From Ulota crispa (lineage: Eukaryota; Streptophyta; Bryopsida; Orthotrichales; Orthotrichaceae), in assembly GCA_963920765.1 (NCBI GenBank), contig OY987249.1, forward strand, positions 3,071,230 through 3,135,229: a DNA stretch of 64,000 nucleotides. Reading direction: 5' to 3'. A program made the position numbers and the translations under genes. The notes under the pieces are model-generated. The model searched no databases. It was not told the DNA's origin and was given only the letters and a program-made list of their open reading frames with translations. Position 1 is the first letter of the stretch, and each line of letters starts with the position of its first letter. Of this stretch, positions 49,084 through 62,500 are shown in pieces.

Positions 49084-49256
49084 ATCTTGTAAAACGTCCC
49101 ATATGTAACTCAAAAATGGGTATGAGGTGGTTCTTGAATGGACCTCTTAAGTCATAGAAAACAATGCATTCTCTTGCAAGAGCCAATCTGTTTCTCAATT
49201 TCACCTCATCTCTTTACAAGTTGTAGGGGAATCGTTTATGGGAGACCAAAAGTCAC

Positions 49257-49572
49257 AAGGGAAAATTTCATGGATACCCTTGAAGTTTGCAATATTTGCA
49301 TAATTACCCCTATTTTTTCAAAAATTGCACATATATCCTTGGACCGTAAATTTTAGGCATTTATCTGTTGTGCTTGTACTTCCTTCATGACCAATGTTGA
49401 AGTAGGGGAATGCAATGAAACAAAAAAGAAGCAACGTGTGCACAAAGGAAGAAGGGAAGTGGCATGCACAACAAAACAAATATGTGAAAATTTTGGTCCA
49501 AGGATATTTGTGCAGTTTCTAAAAAAGCAAGGGTATTTATGCAAATATTGCAAACTTCAAGGGTACTAGTGT
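49257..49572. repeat. MITE with GGGAAAATTTCATGGATACC end, copy 2
   Basis: The left end matches the copy in the thiamine-gene intron (477-798); the right end keeps TATTGCAAACTTCAAGGGTA and then diverges. The interior (CAACGTGTGCACAAAGG, GGAAGTGGCATGC) is inverted relative to copy 1. Confidence 0.7.
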
Positions 49573-49593
49573 GGCCTTGTACCATTGGCCCAA

Positions 49594-49785
49594 TTTTGCA
49601 CCCCTCCTTGGCAAGAGCTTTCTAACAATACCAAAAATGCCACCAATATAAAAGTAAAAGTAATTCTCTAAATGTCTAGTCCTTAAAAAACTTCAAAATT
49701 CAATAGATTTCCTACCATAGGCCCAAATGCCACAAAACTAAGCCAAGGCACCCCTCCTTGCCAAGAGCTTTCCAACAATACCAAG
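49594..49785. repeat. Spaced direct repeat of about 37 bp
   Basis: GCACCCCTCCTTGGCAAGAG and the following CTTTCTAACAATACCA recur at about 49747-49783 with two changes. Confidence 0.8.
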
Positions 49786-50272
49786 CACGTGATAGGGGGA
49801 CACACGGTTTAGGAGATCTCAATATGACAAACAAACAAACAACCTAATTTAAGGTATTGATCCATGAAATTTTCCCAAGTTGCAAATAAGCACCTAATAC
49901 AGAAATATTTTATAATTCATCAATAATTCAATAATGTTTTAATAAATATGAAAAAATTGTGTTGCAATTGATATACTTTTTTTTTGGTTTAAAAGCTCAT
50001 GAAAAAGGCAGACATGCCCTTAACCCTTAAAGATCCGTGCATTCAAAAAGTGGATGCACCTTGGTCAACCCTAATTGTAACTTTCAGAATATCAAATTTT
50101 GGTACGTAGTTCAAACTAAAAAAATGAAGCTTGACAAGTTTCCTTTCTATTTCATTTAAATTTTTTGAAAAATGTCAAAAATCAAATGAGTTATTGCCAT
50201 TGAAAGCTCCAAGTGTTAAAATCCAAATAACACAATATGGTCTCTTTTTCATTCATATTTTCTACTCTTTAA
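49786..50272. other. Intergenic; solo end of a TTAA element
   Basis: TTAA at 50020-50023 followed by CCCTTAAAGATCCGTGC looks like a left terminus, but no right end was found before the next element. Confidence 0.45.
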
Positions 50273-52126
50273 CCCCTAAAGGTCCAAGAAGCCCACTTTG
50301 GGCTTTATGAGAACTTGGGCAGGCTCTATTGACTTCATAATTTGGAAAATTTTCATGAATTTTTTTAGGATGGATGCTACTCATCATAATCTACATGTGA
50401 AGTTTATTTCATGTCATTCCAATAAGTAATGCTAAAGTTATAAGGTTTTTTCAATTTCAATGTCAAACCGGGCAGCAAAAAATATATTCTAAATTTTTTA
50501 TTTTTATTTTTATACAATTGTATTGAATGATACCTACTCAAAAAAAATTGAATCACTCAATTCCAAGTAATGAGGTAAGAGTTAAAAGGAGTTTTATTTT
50601 GCAGGCAATGAAGGTAGGAAGAGGGTAGAAAAACATACAAAGTTATCGTTTACTCTCAATTCTGAAAATTTTCAAATGAAAATGAAAATGAAAGTTACTA
50701 GTTGTCTATTAGAGCATTCTCACCATTGGGATTAACAATTTTCAAATTCTTCCAAAACTTATTAGCATATAAGTTATATCTTTCATTCATCAATACCTTT
50801 CACTTTACAATTTTTGTAAAAATGAATCCAAAGTTTTTTTTGGTTAAATTTTTTTATATATGCTTTCAACCCATTTTCCAACATATTGCAGAAATTGCAC
50901 AAGAAATACAACATACGTGTTTTTCTCTAAAAAGTTTGAAAAGCAAAATTTCATCTTCTAGAAGGATTAGAAAAGCCTACATTTTGAAGTTTGGGCACAT
51001 TGATCTTGCAATTGGTGGGGCTATTCATTCTAAAATTTTGGGACAATGTAGTTGTGCAAGCCAACTAAAGGATCCTACGGTTGGATTTGTGAAAAAGTAA
51101 GTTTCAATGAATATTTTGACCTTAGTTTGGGGACTAGTATTTTGAAGCAGTTTTGGGCCTCTAAACACAAAAGAATTTTAGGGGGTAAATGCATTTTAAA
51201 GTTAAATTACAAAATTTTGTTTCTCATCCTACCATTCATTTATGGTAAAAATTATAGCTTTTTTAAATATATATTCTAACTAACATGATTTTATTTCCAC
51301 ATTTAGCTTCAAAAAATCACAATAATTCAAAATTTCCATCAAATTAATTTGTCTTCCAATATAAAATACCAAATTTTTATAAATTAATTAAACATGAGGA
51401 TAAACTTGGTTGGATAATCAAATTTGACTTTAAAATTTTTTGTTGTGGCTATTTTGGGTTTAGAAAATAAAATAACCAATTGAAAAAAATTCACACTAAT
51501 TTTTAATGATGCTTGTACCTCTTGAAAAAAGTTCAAGTAATTTGGATTTTTTTTGCTATTTTAACTTATTTAAGTTCAGATTTTGAAAAAAAACAATAAC
51601 AATTACAAATTTTTACAAAACAAACTGAAATTTCTTGCAATGATATACTCCCTCCGTCCCAAAATGATCTTCCTATTATACAAAATGTTGTAGATTAGAC
51701 TAAAAAAGAACCATTTTTCAAACTTTGTTGGACCTATTAGTAGAGTTTGACGTCCTCCTATTGTTATGAAATTTTGAGTTCCAAATTAGTTTTCAAAGTG
51801 TGGTTTCAAAGTGCTTGAAAATTGAGTTTTTGAGGCAATTTTGAAGAGCACCGGTGGCCACTCACTTAATGGCATGGGATTGGTTAGCATGCCCATGCTT
51901 TTGGACTATGTGCAAGTGTCACTACCTCCTTTCTTCCTCCAACAAGAAGATCATTTTGGGACACTAAATAAAGGTCAACATGAAGATCATTTTGGGATGG
52001 AGGGAGTATCATTTATAGTTTCGAGCAATAAAAATATAAAATTGTTGTTTGAACACACTTTAAAAGGCAAAATTAAACTCAAAAATGAAGTTTGACCATT
52101 TCAAAATGGATCAAATCCTTTAGGGG
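50273..52126. mobile_element. TTAA-flanked CCCCTAAAGGTCC element with a nested Stowaway (1854 bp)
   Basis: TTAA at 50269-50272 and 52127-52130 flank CCCCTAAAGGTCCAAG and AAATCCTTTAGGGG. The Stowaway at 51648-52006 lies inside, leaving about 1.5 kb of its own. The 132-codon frame at 50702-51100 has no recognised domain and does not look like a transposase. Confidence 0.78.
51648..52006. mobile_element. Stowaway MITE, copy 2 (359 bp), nested
   Basis: CTCCCTCCGTCCCAAAATG and CATTTTGGGATGGAGGGAG ends, TA flanks (51646-51647, 52007-52008). Homologous to 47152-47507. It inserted after the surrounding TTAA element. Confidence 0.93.
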
Positions 52127-52130
52127 TTAA

Positions 52131-53595
52131 AGTGTCGCTTTTAGAGCACACTACTGTAGTGTGAACTGCCCCTCAATCTCCTAAGCGTAGTGGTGGTATT
52201 GCAGAGGAAGTGCAAAACCCTGCAAGAGCCCCGGGACCTAAGCTTTGGCCTTCACAAGTGTCTCTGGCGGGGGCTACTATACGAAGACTACTATGCTGGT
52301 ACAGGACATGCTACACTCTACACTACACTCTACGCTACCAAGGTCGTTGTTGCCGTTGCTGGAGACTTGCTGGAGTAACTCATTCAGTCCATGGATTTGC
52401 AGCACTCTAGCAACGACCCCTCGTCGTCGTCATCACCAAGGGTACTCCACTGCTCTCCTCCTCGACACTAAACTTACAGCTGTAAGGTCCTCCTGCCCCA
52501 TGGCCCAAGTCTCCCTCATTGACCCATTCAGCCCTTGCATTCGCAAATCGCAACAGTGCTGCACTGCTGCAGTGCTGCTGCTCCTTTGCCTCTGCAACCC
52601 CTGCAACTCTGCAACTCTGGTCTTTCGCAGAACTTCTTTTATTGGTACCCGTCACCAGACACTCTCATTGCTTTGCTGCCGGTGTCCGTACATTCGGCAG
52701 GGTAGGTAACACTCACTTAACTTACAGTAGCTGTTGCTGATGAGAGACGATACCAGTTTGCAAGTGCAAGTGCAACTGTGCAAGGACCAAGGAGAGCGAA
52801 TGAATTGAAGTAATTCCGTTGCTGCCTAATCGGACAGGACTAGGAGTAGAACTAGCACAGGACGCTCTCAATCGCAGCTGTTCCCTTAGCCATTAATGCA
52901 CTTGCGTCTCACGGGGACCACCTCGATCACCAGCTCAGCTCTTCCGTTGTGCGCTTTCTTTCGCTTCCCACAGCACTCATGGCTCGTTACAGAGTCGGTA
53001 CTCCCGGACTTTAGGGCTCCCAAATTTCTCTCTTAACTTACAGTTGAGAGAGTGACGAGTGCGATCATCGATTGCGCCCCTGTTTTTTGGAGGCAATAAG
53101 CTTAGTCTATTGTAGAATGAGTTGTTGTAGATTTTGGAGTAAGCTTAGTCTCTCTGCACAAGGAGCGACGACGACTGAGAGAGTAAGTTAAGTTAGCTTT
53201 CAATGCCGCGACGGCTTCCTGTCGGGTATTGTAGCAATCACGTAGGGGTATGCCTTCAGAGCTACGAGTATTGACCTACAATTGCCGTGGTCCTTGAATT
53301 TGCATACCATCCAATCCAGGCACACACTTTCAACAGTCTCTCTCGCAGAAACGTACTCCAAAGTTTTTTAGCTGACTATCGAAGGTTTTTTGTGTTTGAA
53401 AAGAAAGCAAGAGTGCGTGGGGCTTTGTTTTCTCCGGGGTGCACTGATGAGTATCGAGCGCGAGAGTTGGCGACGTCGCAGATGGACATGGCAGAGCAGC
53501 TGGTGTGGCAAGTGAGGCGATCAATCCCAGGGTCAACCTCTCCGCCATAGCCTGCCGAAGAAGTGAGCGGACGAGGAGGACGACGGGATTAAGCC
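52131..53595 (+). promoter_or_regulatory. Promoter and 5' untranslated region of PIR
   Basis: Base composition rises from AT-rich repeat to GC-richer sequence at about 52180, marking the border of the repeat block. A solo TAGTGTGAACTGCCCC end of the Harbinger-like family lies at 52157-52172. Small frames (52245-52709, 53287-53550) overlap on several frames and were not accepted. The TSS and any 5' UTR intron cannot be fixed by eye. Confidence 0.55.
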
Positions 53596-56500
53596 ATGGC
53601 CTCCGTACCCGCCATTCCCGTCGACGAGGCTGTGGCAGCTCTGTCCACGTTTTCTCTGGAGGTTTATTGTACTTGCACTAACACAAAACCTTATAACATC
53701 AACACAACAGTGTTCATTTAAATTCATGTCCAAAACCTCAGCAATGGCGAAAGAACTACTGCTGATCAGAGAAGCAAAAAAAAAGAGGTTATTAGAACTG
53801 GACTTATGAAGAATGGTCGCTTTAGTATCTCGCATTCTTAGAGCTACCAACCAGGCGTTAAGTTAAGCTTCAGTTTGCATCAATCGGAGCATTTTTTCCT
53901 GCAACCTACTGCTCTGAGGTGGAGTGCCCTGATTAGTACTTAGTCCTGTTAGGGTTTTGGAGCTTCTCGTCATGCTGGTGTTGTATAGAAGCCCGTTTTG
54001 TGACACTTGTTACTTCGTTTTCTGGCAGGATGAGCAACCGGATGTGCAAGGGTTCGGTGTGACTCTGGTCAGTGGACGAGTGGCAACTGAGAGCCCTGTC
54101 GGTAATATCACAACAACCTGCATTGGCAGCATTGTGTTTCTCTTTGTTAAAATGGTTAGAAGAATGTGGAGCTTGTTGCGTTTTGCACTGAATGGTGTGA
54201 GGTGGTTTTGACCGTTGTTGGCTTGCAGACTACGATGACGTTCCAGCATACCAGCTCTCTCTTGTGGAAGACACGAGTGCTGTCACTCAGCTGGTAACTT
54301 TCAGCTCTCTTCTGCTATTAGTGCATTAACTCAATCATAGAGGATCAGCTCTAAATTCTTATATGGAAAGTTGCCTTTGTGCGTTGCTAAATCCTTCAAA
54401 ACTGAATGGTCGAGGCTTTGACATTTGGATTTTGCCTGATTTGATTGGTGTTTTGCATCAGGATAACCTTCTTAATGAGGGAAAGGGCCTAGTTTCTATT
54501 CTCTACACATATCGCAGCTGTGTGAAAGCTCTTCCACAGGTATCACTGAACTATTGATCATTATTGATCCTTTGAGAAAAAGTTCACATGGTGGAAAGAT
54601 TTTAGCAACAATATTGCATGATGTCTGATCAGTTCATTTGTGAACTAGTTTTTTTTCTGGGGGGGGGGGGGGAAGAGAGGACGTTTCTAAAGTTTTACGT
54701 TTTGCTTGTCATCCTCCAGTTGCCTGAGTCTATGAAGGACAGTCAAACCGATCTGTACATGGAAACATATCAAGTACTTGATATTGAAATTGGGCGTCTT
54801 CGAGAAATACAACGGTGGCAATCTTCTGCAGCCTTAAAAGTAAGATTTTTCTTACATCTGCTCAGGTTTCGAATCCTTTTGAGTAGGAGGTTAGAAAATT
54901 GTATTAGTGGCGAATACAGATAACGTTAATCAGGTGATTACTCAGTACATTTAACTCAGCAGCAAGCGGTTTGAGTCTTTCATTAGGTGATCTTAGTAGT
55001 TCTGTCAGGCTTTTTTCAGGAATTTGGCTTTGGGTGAAGGATTTTCGGTTCCTCATAGTCAACAAGTGACATAACTCTGAGCTTTGCAGAAACTATAGCT
55101 CTGAATTTTGCAACTCTTTCTCTCTCAAACTACTTCATGGTTTGACATTTATAGTCTGCATGGTATTAATGCAGTTCCCTGATATGGCAGCTTGCAGTTG
55201 ACATGCACAATTATACGCAATCTATAAAGAAATTGAATGGTCCAAGCGTCACGCACATGTGGTACACTTCGTCTTTCTCTTACTGTATCTCATTAAATCT
55301 TGCTGTAAATGCTTTTCATTCAGAATATTAGAGGTTTTCGCTGTAAGGGTGTATGAGTGGGTACTCTTTATCTTTGAAGAGAGATTAAAAAAAATAGATT
55401 ACTGGGTGACAGGGCCATGCTGCGGTTACTTGATATTCTACTCCAGCTAGACCACCTGAAGAATGCAAAGGCTAGCATTCCAAATGACTTTTCTTGGTAT
55501 AAAAGGTATGTTTATTTATTTTGGAAGTCTCTAACTTAGAATTAATTGTTTCATCATGTGCCTTATTTTGCGCAAGTATCAATTAGAAGTGTAGGTGGTC
55601 CTGTAATTGACAAGTGTGTATGGTGTTGTTCAGGACCTTCACTCAAATCAGCGTCAATTGGCCTGACACTGAACAAATGCGAGAGGACCTAGACGACCTT
55701 CAGGTTTGCATTTTTGTCTTAGCTTTGTCAAACACTTCAGTACTTGACATTTTTCAATGGTATTTCTGAATGTAGATATGGGAGTGTTTCTAATGCTCAC
55801 TTTATAAGAGGAGCATTGACGTCCGTTTTGGTAATATTGTTTCACAGATTTTTTTGAGCACACGATGGACGATATTGTTGAATCTGCAGCAACAGATTTT
55901 CCGAGTTAACGGGTATGCTCTATCTTCTTAATATGCAGTAGTAGCGCATTTATATAACGTTTTTGGTTGATGTGATTGATTTATATAAATTTTTTGGTTT
56001 TTCAGGGTGGAGGACATTATTCAAGTGCTCATCCTCTTCACTCTGGAGTGCTTAGAGTCTGACCGTGTGTTGCTGTACTCGGAGCGCCACTCTCTTCTCC
56101 GAGTGTTGCCGGTTCTTGTTGTCCTTGCAACCTCTGGTGAAAAAGAAGGGGAGTCTATCTTTAAAAAGATTAAGATCTCCCGTCTCATGAATATATTCAA
56201 GGTTCACTTCTTTCCTTTGCTGTTTGCAATTTCATGACGAGTACTCTGCTTTTGGCATACAGTGCATCAAAGATACGTTATACGTAACATCGGTGTTGTA
56301 TCTTTTTAGATTCTTTCATAACTTTCTGTACTCCATTGCAGTACCATTTTTTTCGGCAACAACTTTATCTTCATAAGTTGACTCCGTAAGGACTTTCGAT
56401 AGTAGAATGCTAAACTGTGGTGTATTGTTATGAACAGCGTGATCCAGTAATCCCAGCATTTCCGGACCTGCATTTGGCACCTGCAAGCATGTTGAAAGAG

Positions 56501-59500
56501 TTGGCACCTTATTTTCACCGCTTTACTGCACAAATGCGGTTTATTGGGCTCCCGCTGCCGCATGAACTCAGTGCCAGAGAGGCCGTAGAATATCCACCTG
56601 CAGCAGTCCTTTCTGTATGTGTTGTAAAATTCTGTTTTCTTTTGTGTGCACGTTGCTTTTCTCTGGTTAGAATTGTCTCTTTTTATTACATAACTGCATC
56701 ACAGACCAGAGTGTATGAGCCTTGACTCTCAGCAAGTACCAGAGGGAGTATCTTATTGTGAATAACATCTCCACTATGCGAGCTGACCATGACGATTTCT
56801 GCATACGGTTTGCTTCAGCCGTAAACCAGGTAACAGCTAGCTGTGCTCTAAGATATGTTCGTGCTCTTCTTTATATCTGGCTAAAATCTGAAATTACTGA
56901 AGAAAATCATGTTTTCTTTTCTTTTTAACACTTTTGCCTTGTTTGCTTGCAGTTGGAGGCAACGAGCATGGAAATGGCAGTTGACCCGGCACTGAGGAAA
57001 CGAGTGAAAGAGAACGTTTACCTGGTTGTTGTGGAGGGCTTTCAGCTCTTGAGTGATTGGACAGGGCGGGTGTGGCAGCAAAGCGCCTGGAAGTTTTCTA
57101 GACCTGCCAAGGATTCGGAACGGTTTGACAAGGAGCCTACTGTTGAAGTTACTGATTATGAAAAGGTAATACCTAGTCCAGTAGTCCCAAGGGAGGGAGA
57201 AAACAATGTATGCCGATGTCCAATGTCAGTAAGTTTTTTTAAGTGTACAGATTTTACATTAAAAAGCTTCGTAACTAAAACCTTTAATTTGTGCAAAAGG
57301 TGGTCAGGTGCAATTACATGCCCGAGGAGAGGAAGGCGCTCATGGAGACGATAGGATATATCAAGGGAGTAGGCACCATGATGGAACGAGTAGATACTCT
57401 TGTGGCAAACACTGTGTGGGAGTCTGTCCATGCTCAAGTGCAAGACTTTGTCCGAGCAAAGATCCCCATTATGCTTCGCACATCGTTACGGAGGAAAAAG
57501 GAACTTGCTCGGTAAGATTTGCTCTTGAAAACTATACTGCTATGAAAACTAGTACTGTCCACAAAAAGCTTAATTTTACCGTGTTGTGATGCCCTTTCAG
57601 GCTTTTAGCAGACATGAAAACTATAGCAGCCGACTGGCAAGGGAAGCCACCACCAGTAGGTGAGAAGTTGAAAAGCAGAAAGTTAAGTAGGGAGGAGAAT
57701 GTAGTGCCTCCTGTTGTGTACAACCCTCGAGCTGCCTTCCCTACTGCAGCCCAGGTATTTGCATCTGCCATACAAATCAGCGACTTGAACCGAAGTCATT
57801 ATTTGTTGCATTGATATCATTAATGTTCCCTTGGTTTACATTCAAAAGTCATTCTGGTTTTCATGTTTTTCCAATGATATTTGAGTTAAATTCCACGACT
57901 GGCAGGTTGTACTTACTTTTCTAATTTGTACTTGTTACAGTTTTAATGCTATTGTGTTTTATTTGCAGCTTCATTGCCTCCAATACCTGATCCATGAGAT
58001 TGTGACCGGGGGTTCTCCCAAAAAGACTGGCGGGTTTTTCACTTCAACTGAAACAGAAGTTCCTACTCCTGAATTGCGGCAACTTGAAAGTTTCTTTAAT
58101 AGACTGGCATTCTTCCCTCATGTCATTGACTATAGAGGTACTAACTCATTGTAATTGACATTCTATTGGACATCTTTTGCTTGACGGCTGCTTAAAGATA
58201 CTGGTCTAAATACCGACTCGCAAGTATAAATATAGTTTCTGAAATGTCTCCTAGGTGAAGATAGGTTGCTGAGGGTGTTTCGAATTTGAATTGATCTATG
58301 TGTGTTTCTCGTTTATAGTTTTTGATTGATTGGGTGGGTGTATGCAGCAACTCTTGCACACGTAACCGACTTAGGTTTCCTGTGGTTTCGTGAGTTTTAT
58401 CTTGAAACTTCCCGGGTTATCCAGGTAAAAGTTGAAATATGATCCTGTGCAATAGATATACCATAATACGAGTCATTGCTGGAGGCACTGTGATTAGCAA
58501 TCTTTTATAAAATACCGAATCGTGAATACGGCAATTTTTGAGGATCTAGTTTTCCTGCAAGTGAGGTCACCTAACAGCAGCTTGTGTTATGAATGATCTA
58601 TTGCAGTTTCCTATTGAGTGCTCCCTTCCATGGATGCTGGTGGAGCATGTGTTGGATTTCAAGGATATCGGGTTACTGGAAGGTGTCCTTTTACCGTTTG
58701 ATATCTACAATGACGCTGCCGATCAGTCCTTACGTGTTCTAAAACAGCGATTTCTATATGACGAGATTGAAGCAGAGGTAAGCAAATGATGTTGATGTCA
58801 GAAGGGATACAATTTTGTACTTCAAACTTTGTACCGTATTTTAGTACAATTCAACTCATGTGGGAAGGTCGTCTTTGCATTATAATTCTAGCTCTCATTA
58901 CAATCCAAGCAGGGAGTGGGCTCTCAGCGCTACATTTTGATTTTAGAAACCAGCTACTTGGTCGATTTAAAATGCTCTCAATTGGTCAACTGCAAAATTC
59001 CAACATAAAAACCTTTCTTTCAAATTCCTTCACAATTTTGAGATGGCGATGCTGTGTGCAGGCAGATTTATGCTTTGATCAATTAGTGTCTCAACTAAGT
59101 GATCAGATATTCTCTCACTACAAGAGCCGTGCAGCCAGGTATGAGATACAATGTAGATGCCACTTACTAAGTGTTACCTTCATTATTCAAGACTAGAAGT
59201 GTGGGTCTTATTTGAAATAGAAAATATAGTGCCTTACTTTCCTGCTTATACTCATAAATATATATGTAATCCAAAACTTTGCAAACTTTAGCATGATGTA
59301 GGTTTCAAGTACTTTCCCTCAACCTAAGGATGTAGAATATCAGGAGCAACTTTGGCCATTAGGGATCTTACCATACGAATGTAGTCCTTACAACAGTAGG
59401 CTTTAGACTTTAAAGGCACTTTGCTGACCATTTCGTGGTATCTGGCGTGCAGCACGATGTTGGATATGTCTTTCATGGCCTCCGTTAATGACCATGAGAA

Positions 59501-62500
59501 GTATCTTGTGCTTCCCAAACGTTATGACCACCTTTTCAGAGTGCGGCGTGTTAAGGTACTTTGTGTTTGTTTGAACTCCTGATTACGTCTTAATTAACTC
59601 ACGATCCTTAGTACATTGTAGCATTTCAGATGGTTCTTTTTTCTTGTTTCTTAAAGGCAAGTAGACCATAACTACGGAACTTTTCCAGTTCTTGTGTTGT
59701 TTAGTTTACAAGAGCTTATCTCTTGGTTGTCATATTACTAGGAATTAGGGCTTAACGGTATCTATGCAACAGATGGTGGCTATGACTATCGCTGATGAAT
59801 GATTTTGATTGTATGGCAGCTGCTAGGTCGGAACGTGGACTTGGCTCATTTGATAAGGCAGCGTTTGAACAAAGTTTTCCGCGACAATTTGGACCTTTTG
59901 TTCGAGAGATTCGAGTCTCAGGATTTATGTTCTGTAGTTGTATGTTTCTGAACTCGTGTTTGCAGAATCCATTATAACACTTTTTTTTAAAGGCATTGGG
60001 AGTGGAGCTGATTTATTGGCTTTCTATGTTCTGAGCTGAAGAGATTGTGTATTTGGTATTGGTTCTTACATGAATCTTTCCTTAATTTCTTTGCTATTTT
60101 TTAAACAGGACTTGCAAAGACTGATAGAGGCCTTGAGACTCACGCATGACCTTCTCTCTGAGCGTATTGCAATTGATCCTTTCAACCTCATGATGGGAGA
60201 AATAAGTGAAACAATCTCACTGGTATCATTCTCTGGGCGAATGGCATCACAGGTAACCCTCAATTTTGAAATATTTCTCACGCATATTTTTGAATTTATC
60301 GTGAATAAGGAATATTGCCATCGAAGACTGGCTTACCAAGTTTTGCTGTGACTCAGGTGTTGCTGGAACTTCAAAATGATTTTTTTCCTAATTTCATGCT
60401 ATGCACCACCACACAACGGTTTGTAAGGTCATCCAAGCCACCCAAGCGGCCTATTAAAAGGCCGTCTCCTCCTTTCGCCGACCCAAGCTTCCTCTTTGGC
60501 AACACTGTAAGCTTCGGTTTTTGTGTACAAGTTTAAATGTTGGTGTTGAATTTTAATCCTTGTGAAGCTCATTTTTAGACATGTCATTTGGTTTTGGAAA
60601 TTGGTATGCTTACACAATTCTAATGAAATGTAGCCGGTGGATGCGAAGTACACTCTTTGCTCTTTCTTATGAGGGGTTCCTGCTTTTGTTGGTAATAAAG
60701 AATCTCATGCTTTTGTTATTCTCTGCTTGCAGGACCTGAACGAGGCACATGGGGTTGTAGCAGAGCTTCACAGCAAGTTTTTCGGTCTTCCTCACATGTT
60801 CGCTGTTGTGAAACTGTTAGGATCTCGCTCGCTTCCTTGGCTTGTTCGAGCATTGCTTGACTACCTTTCGCAAAAGGTAAACTTCATTGACTCTTCATTT
60901 AACAAGTCAAAGCTTTATAACAAAATACTAGTATTTTTTTCTTACTACTTTTTGGTTTTATACTTCTCTTAATGTATTTGTACTCAGATACTTATGATGG
61001 AGCCTTGGGTTGAAGACTTGAGAGAGCTTATGCCAAAGGCTATTTCACTGCCTCCATACGATGCTGGAGTGGAAGGTATGTTATTGAATCATGGCCACTG
61101 TTACTTCATGTTTATGCAGTTTTTTTTGTTCTAAAATCTGATCTTGTGAAATTTGACTCTTTCGGCTCAAGTGTAGTGTTTTGGTTGGCCTAAAATGACA
61201 GAAAGCTTGAACCATTTTACGGAGCAATTGCAGTGGGCTGTAAATTATGACGGGAGGCCAGAAATGCTTCAGGGATTAAAAGAGATTGGGAGTCTTATCT
61301 TCTGGATGAGCCTTCTTGACACCGCCATGGTAAGCTCGAAGGACTTCGTTGGAACGGAGCTGTATGTATTGTGCTGCAGTCATGTCAAAAGCGTAACCCG
61401 AAAGGTTCATGTTTTCTGAGTTTTTTGCTTTTATTATCAACGTTATTTTTCAGACAGGTGGTTACCAACTTACAAAGTGCTGAGTTGTGTTTTTTTTGCT
61501 GAACTTTTATGTTGGTGGATCCGGCTTTGGCAGAGGGAGACAGAAACTGTACATTTTATGCAAGTTGTCCCATGGTTAGGTGTGGTTCCAAACAAGGATG
61601 GGCAATTGCAACAGCTGCTGTGTGATGACAACTATAGCCCTGTGGTTAGCCTGTTCAAGGAAGCCACCCGCGAAGTTTTGTACAGTACACCACGTGGCAA
61701 TTGCCCTGCCTTTCGCTCCATGGCCAAGCAGGCTGAGGTTGTAGGTACTTCCTTCCTCCCTAACTCAACTTACATTCTCTTATTTTATTTAAGTTTGAAG
61801 CGATGTAAAATCTTCAGCCAATAAACAGCTAAATGAATGCTGAGTACGTAACACTGAGTACTGTAACAAAAGCATATATTTTATCACAAAAGGTAAATGT
61901 CAAGCTCTAACCACGTGGTGGTCATTGGGAGCAGATATATTGTACATGAACAATTTGCAAACAGGAAGCGTTTTGGACTACACACTGACATACCTCCATG
62001 CAACTCTATCTCGAGCTCGTGATAAATGGGACCTCCCTCCCAAATCAGGCCTTGTTGAGATTACTCTATCAAAGGAGTATCACCGAATTTACAGCGGACT
62101 TCAATATGTAAGCTTCTGAAGTCCCTTTCTCTTCCACTTTCGTTCTATCAATCAACTTTTGTGTATGTTTTGTAACAACCTCGTAGAAGGCATTCTAGCT
62201 ACTTATATATTCTGATTACCTGCCGTAACAGACCATGATGCAAGGAGTACCACCCAGCGTGCAGTCACTCCTGCTTGTAAGTTTCTTGTCTTCTCAACTC
62301 CATTTTTTGATGTCTAAATCTTTTGGATTTTTTGCAACATTTTCTCACAATGTTGAAGGAATCATGTGCAGGCATATAACCAAATATCGCCGGAGGGGGA
62401 CTCCTTTCAAGATCGATACGGTGATGCAGTGGCTTGGGGAGGTTGTACCATCTTGTATCTGTTGGGTCAGCAATTAAGATTTGAGTTGCTCGATTTTGCA

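Noticed and set aside
50702-51100. 132-codon frame in a TTAA element as a possible transposase
   Set aside because: Composition follows the AT-rich DNA, there are no acidic triad motifs, and sister elements lack it.
52245-52740. Overlapping frames of 73 to 154 codons upstream of PIR
   Set aside because: Several frames on both strands overlap in a moderately GC-rich stretch, with no domain or codon signal; more likely promoter or 5' UTR.
53287-53550. 87-codon frame just before the PIR start
   Set aside because: No similarity to PIR or other proteins that I recognise; it ends 45 bp before the true start and is probably untranslated leader.
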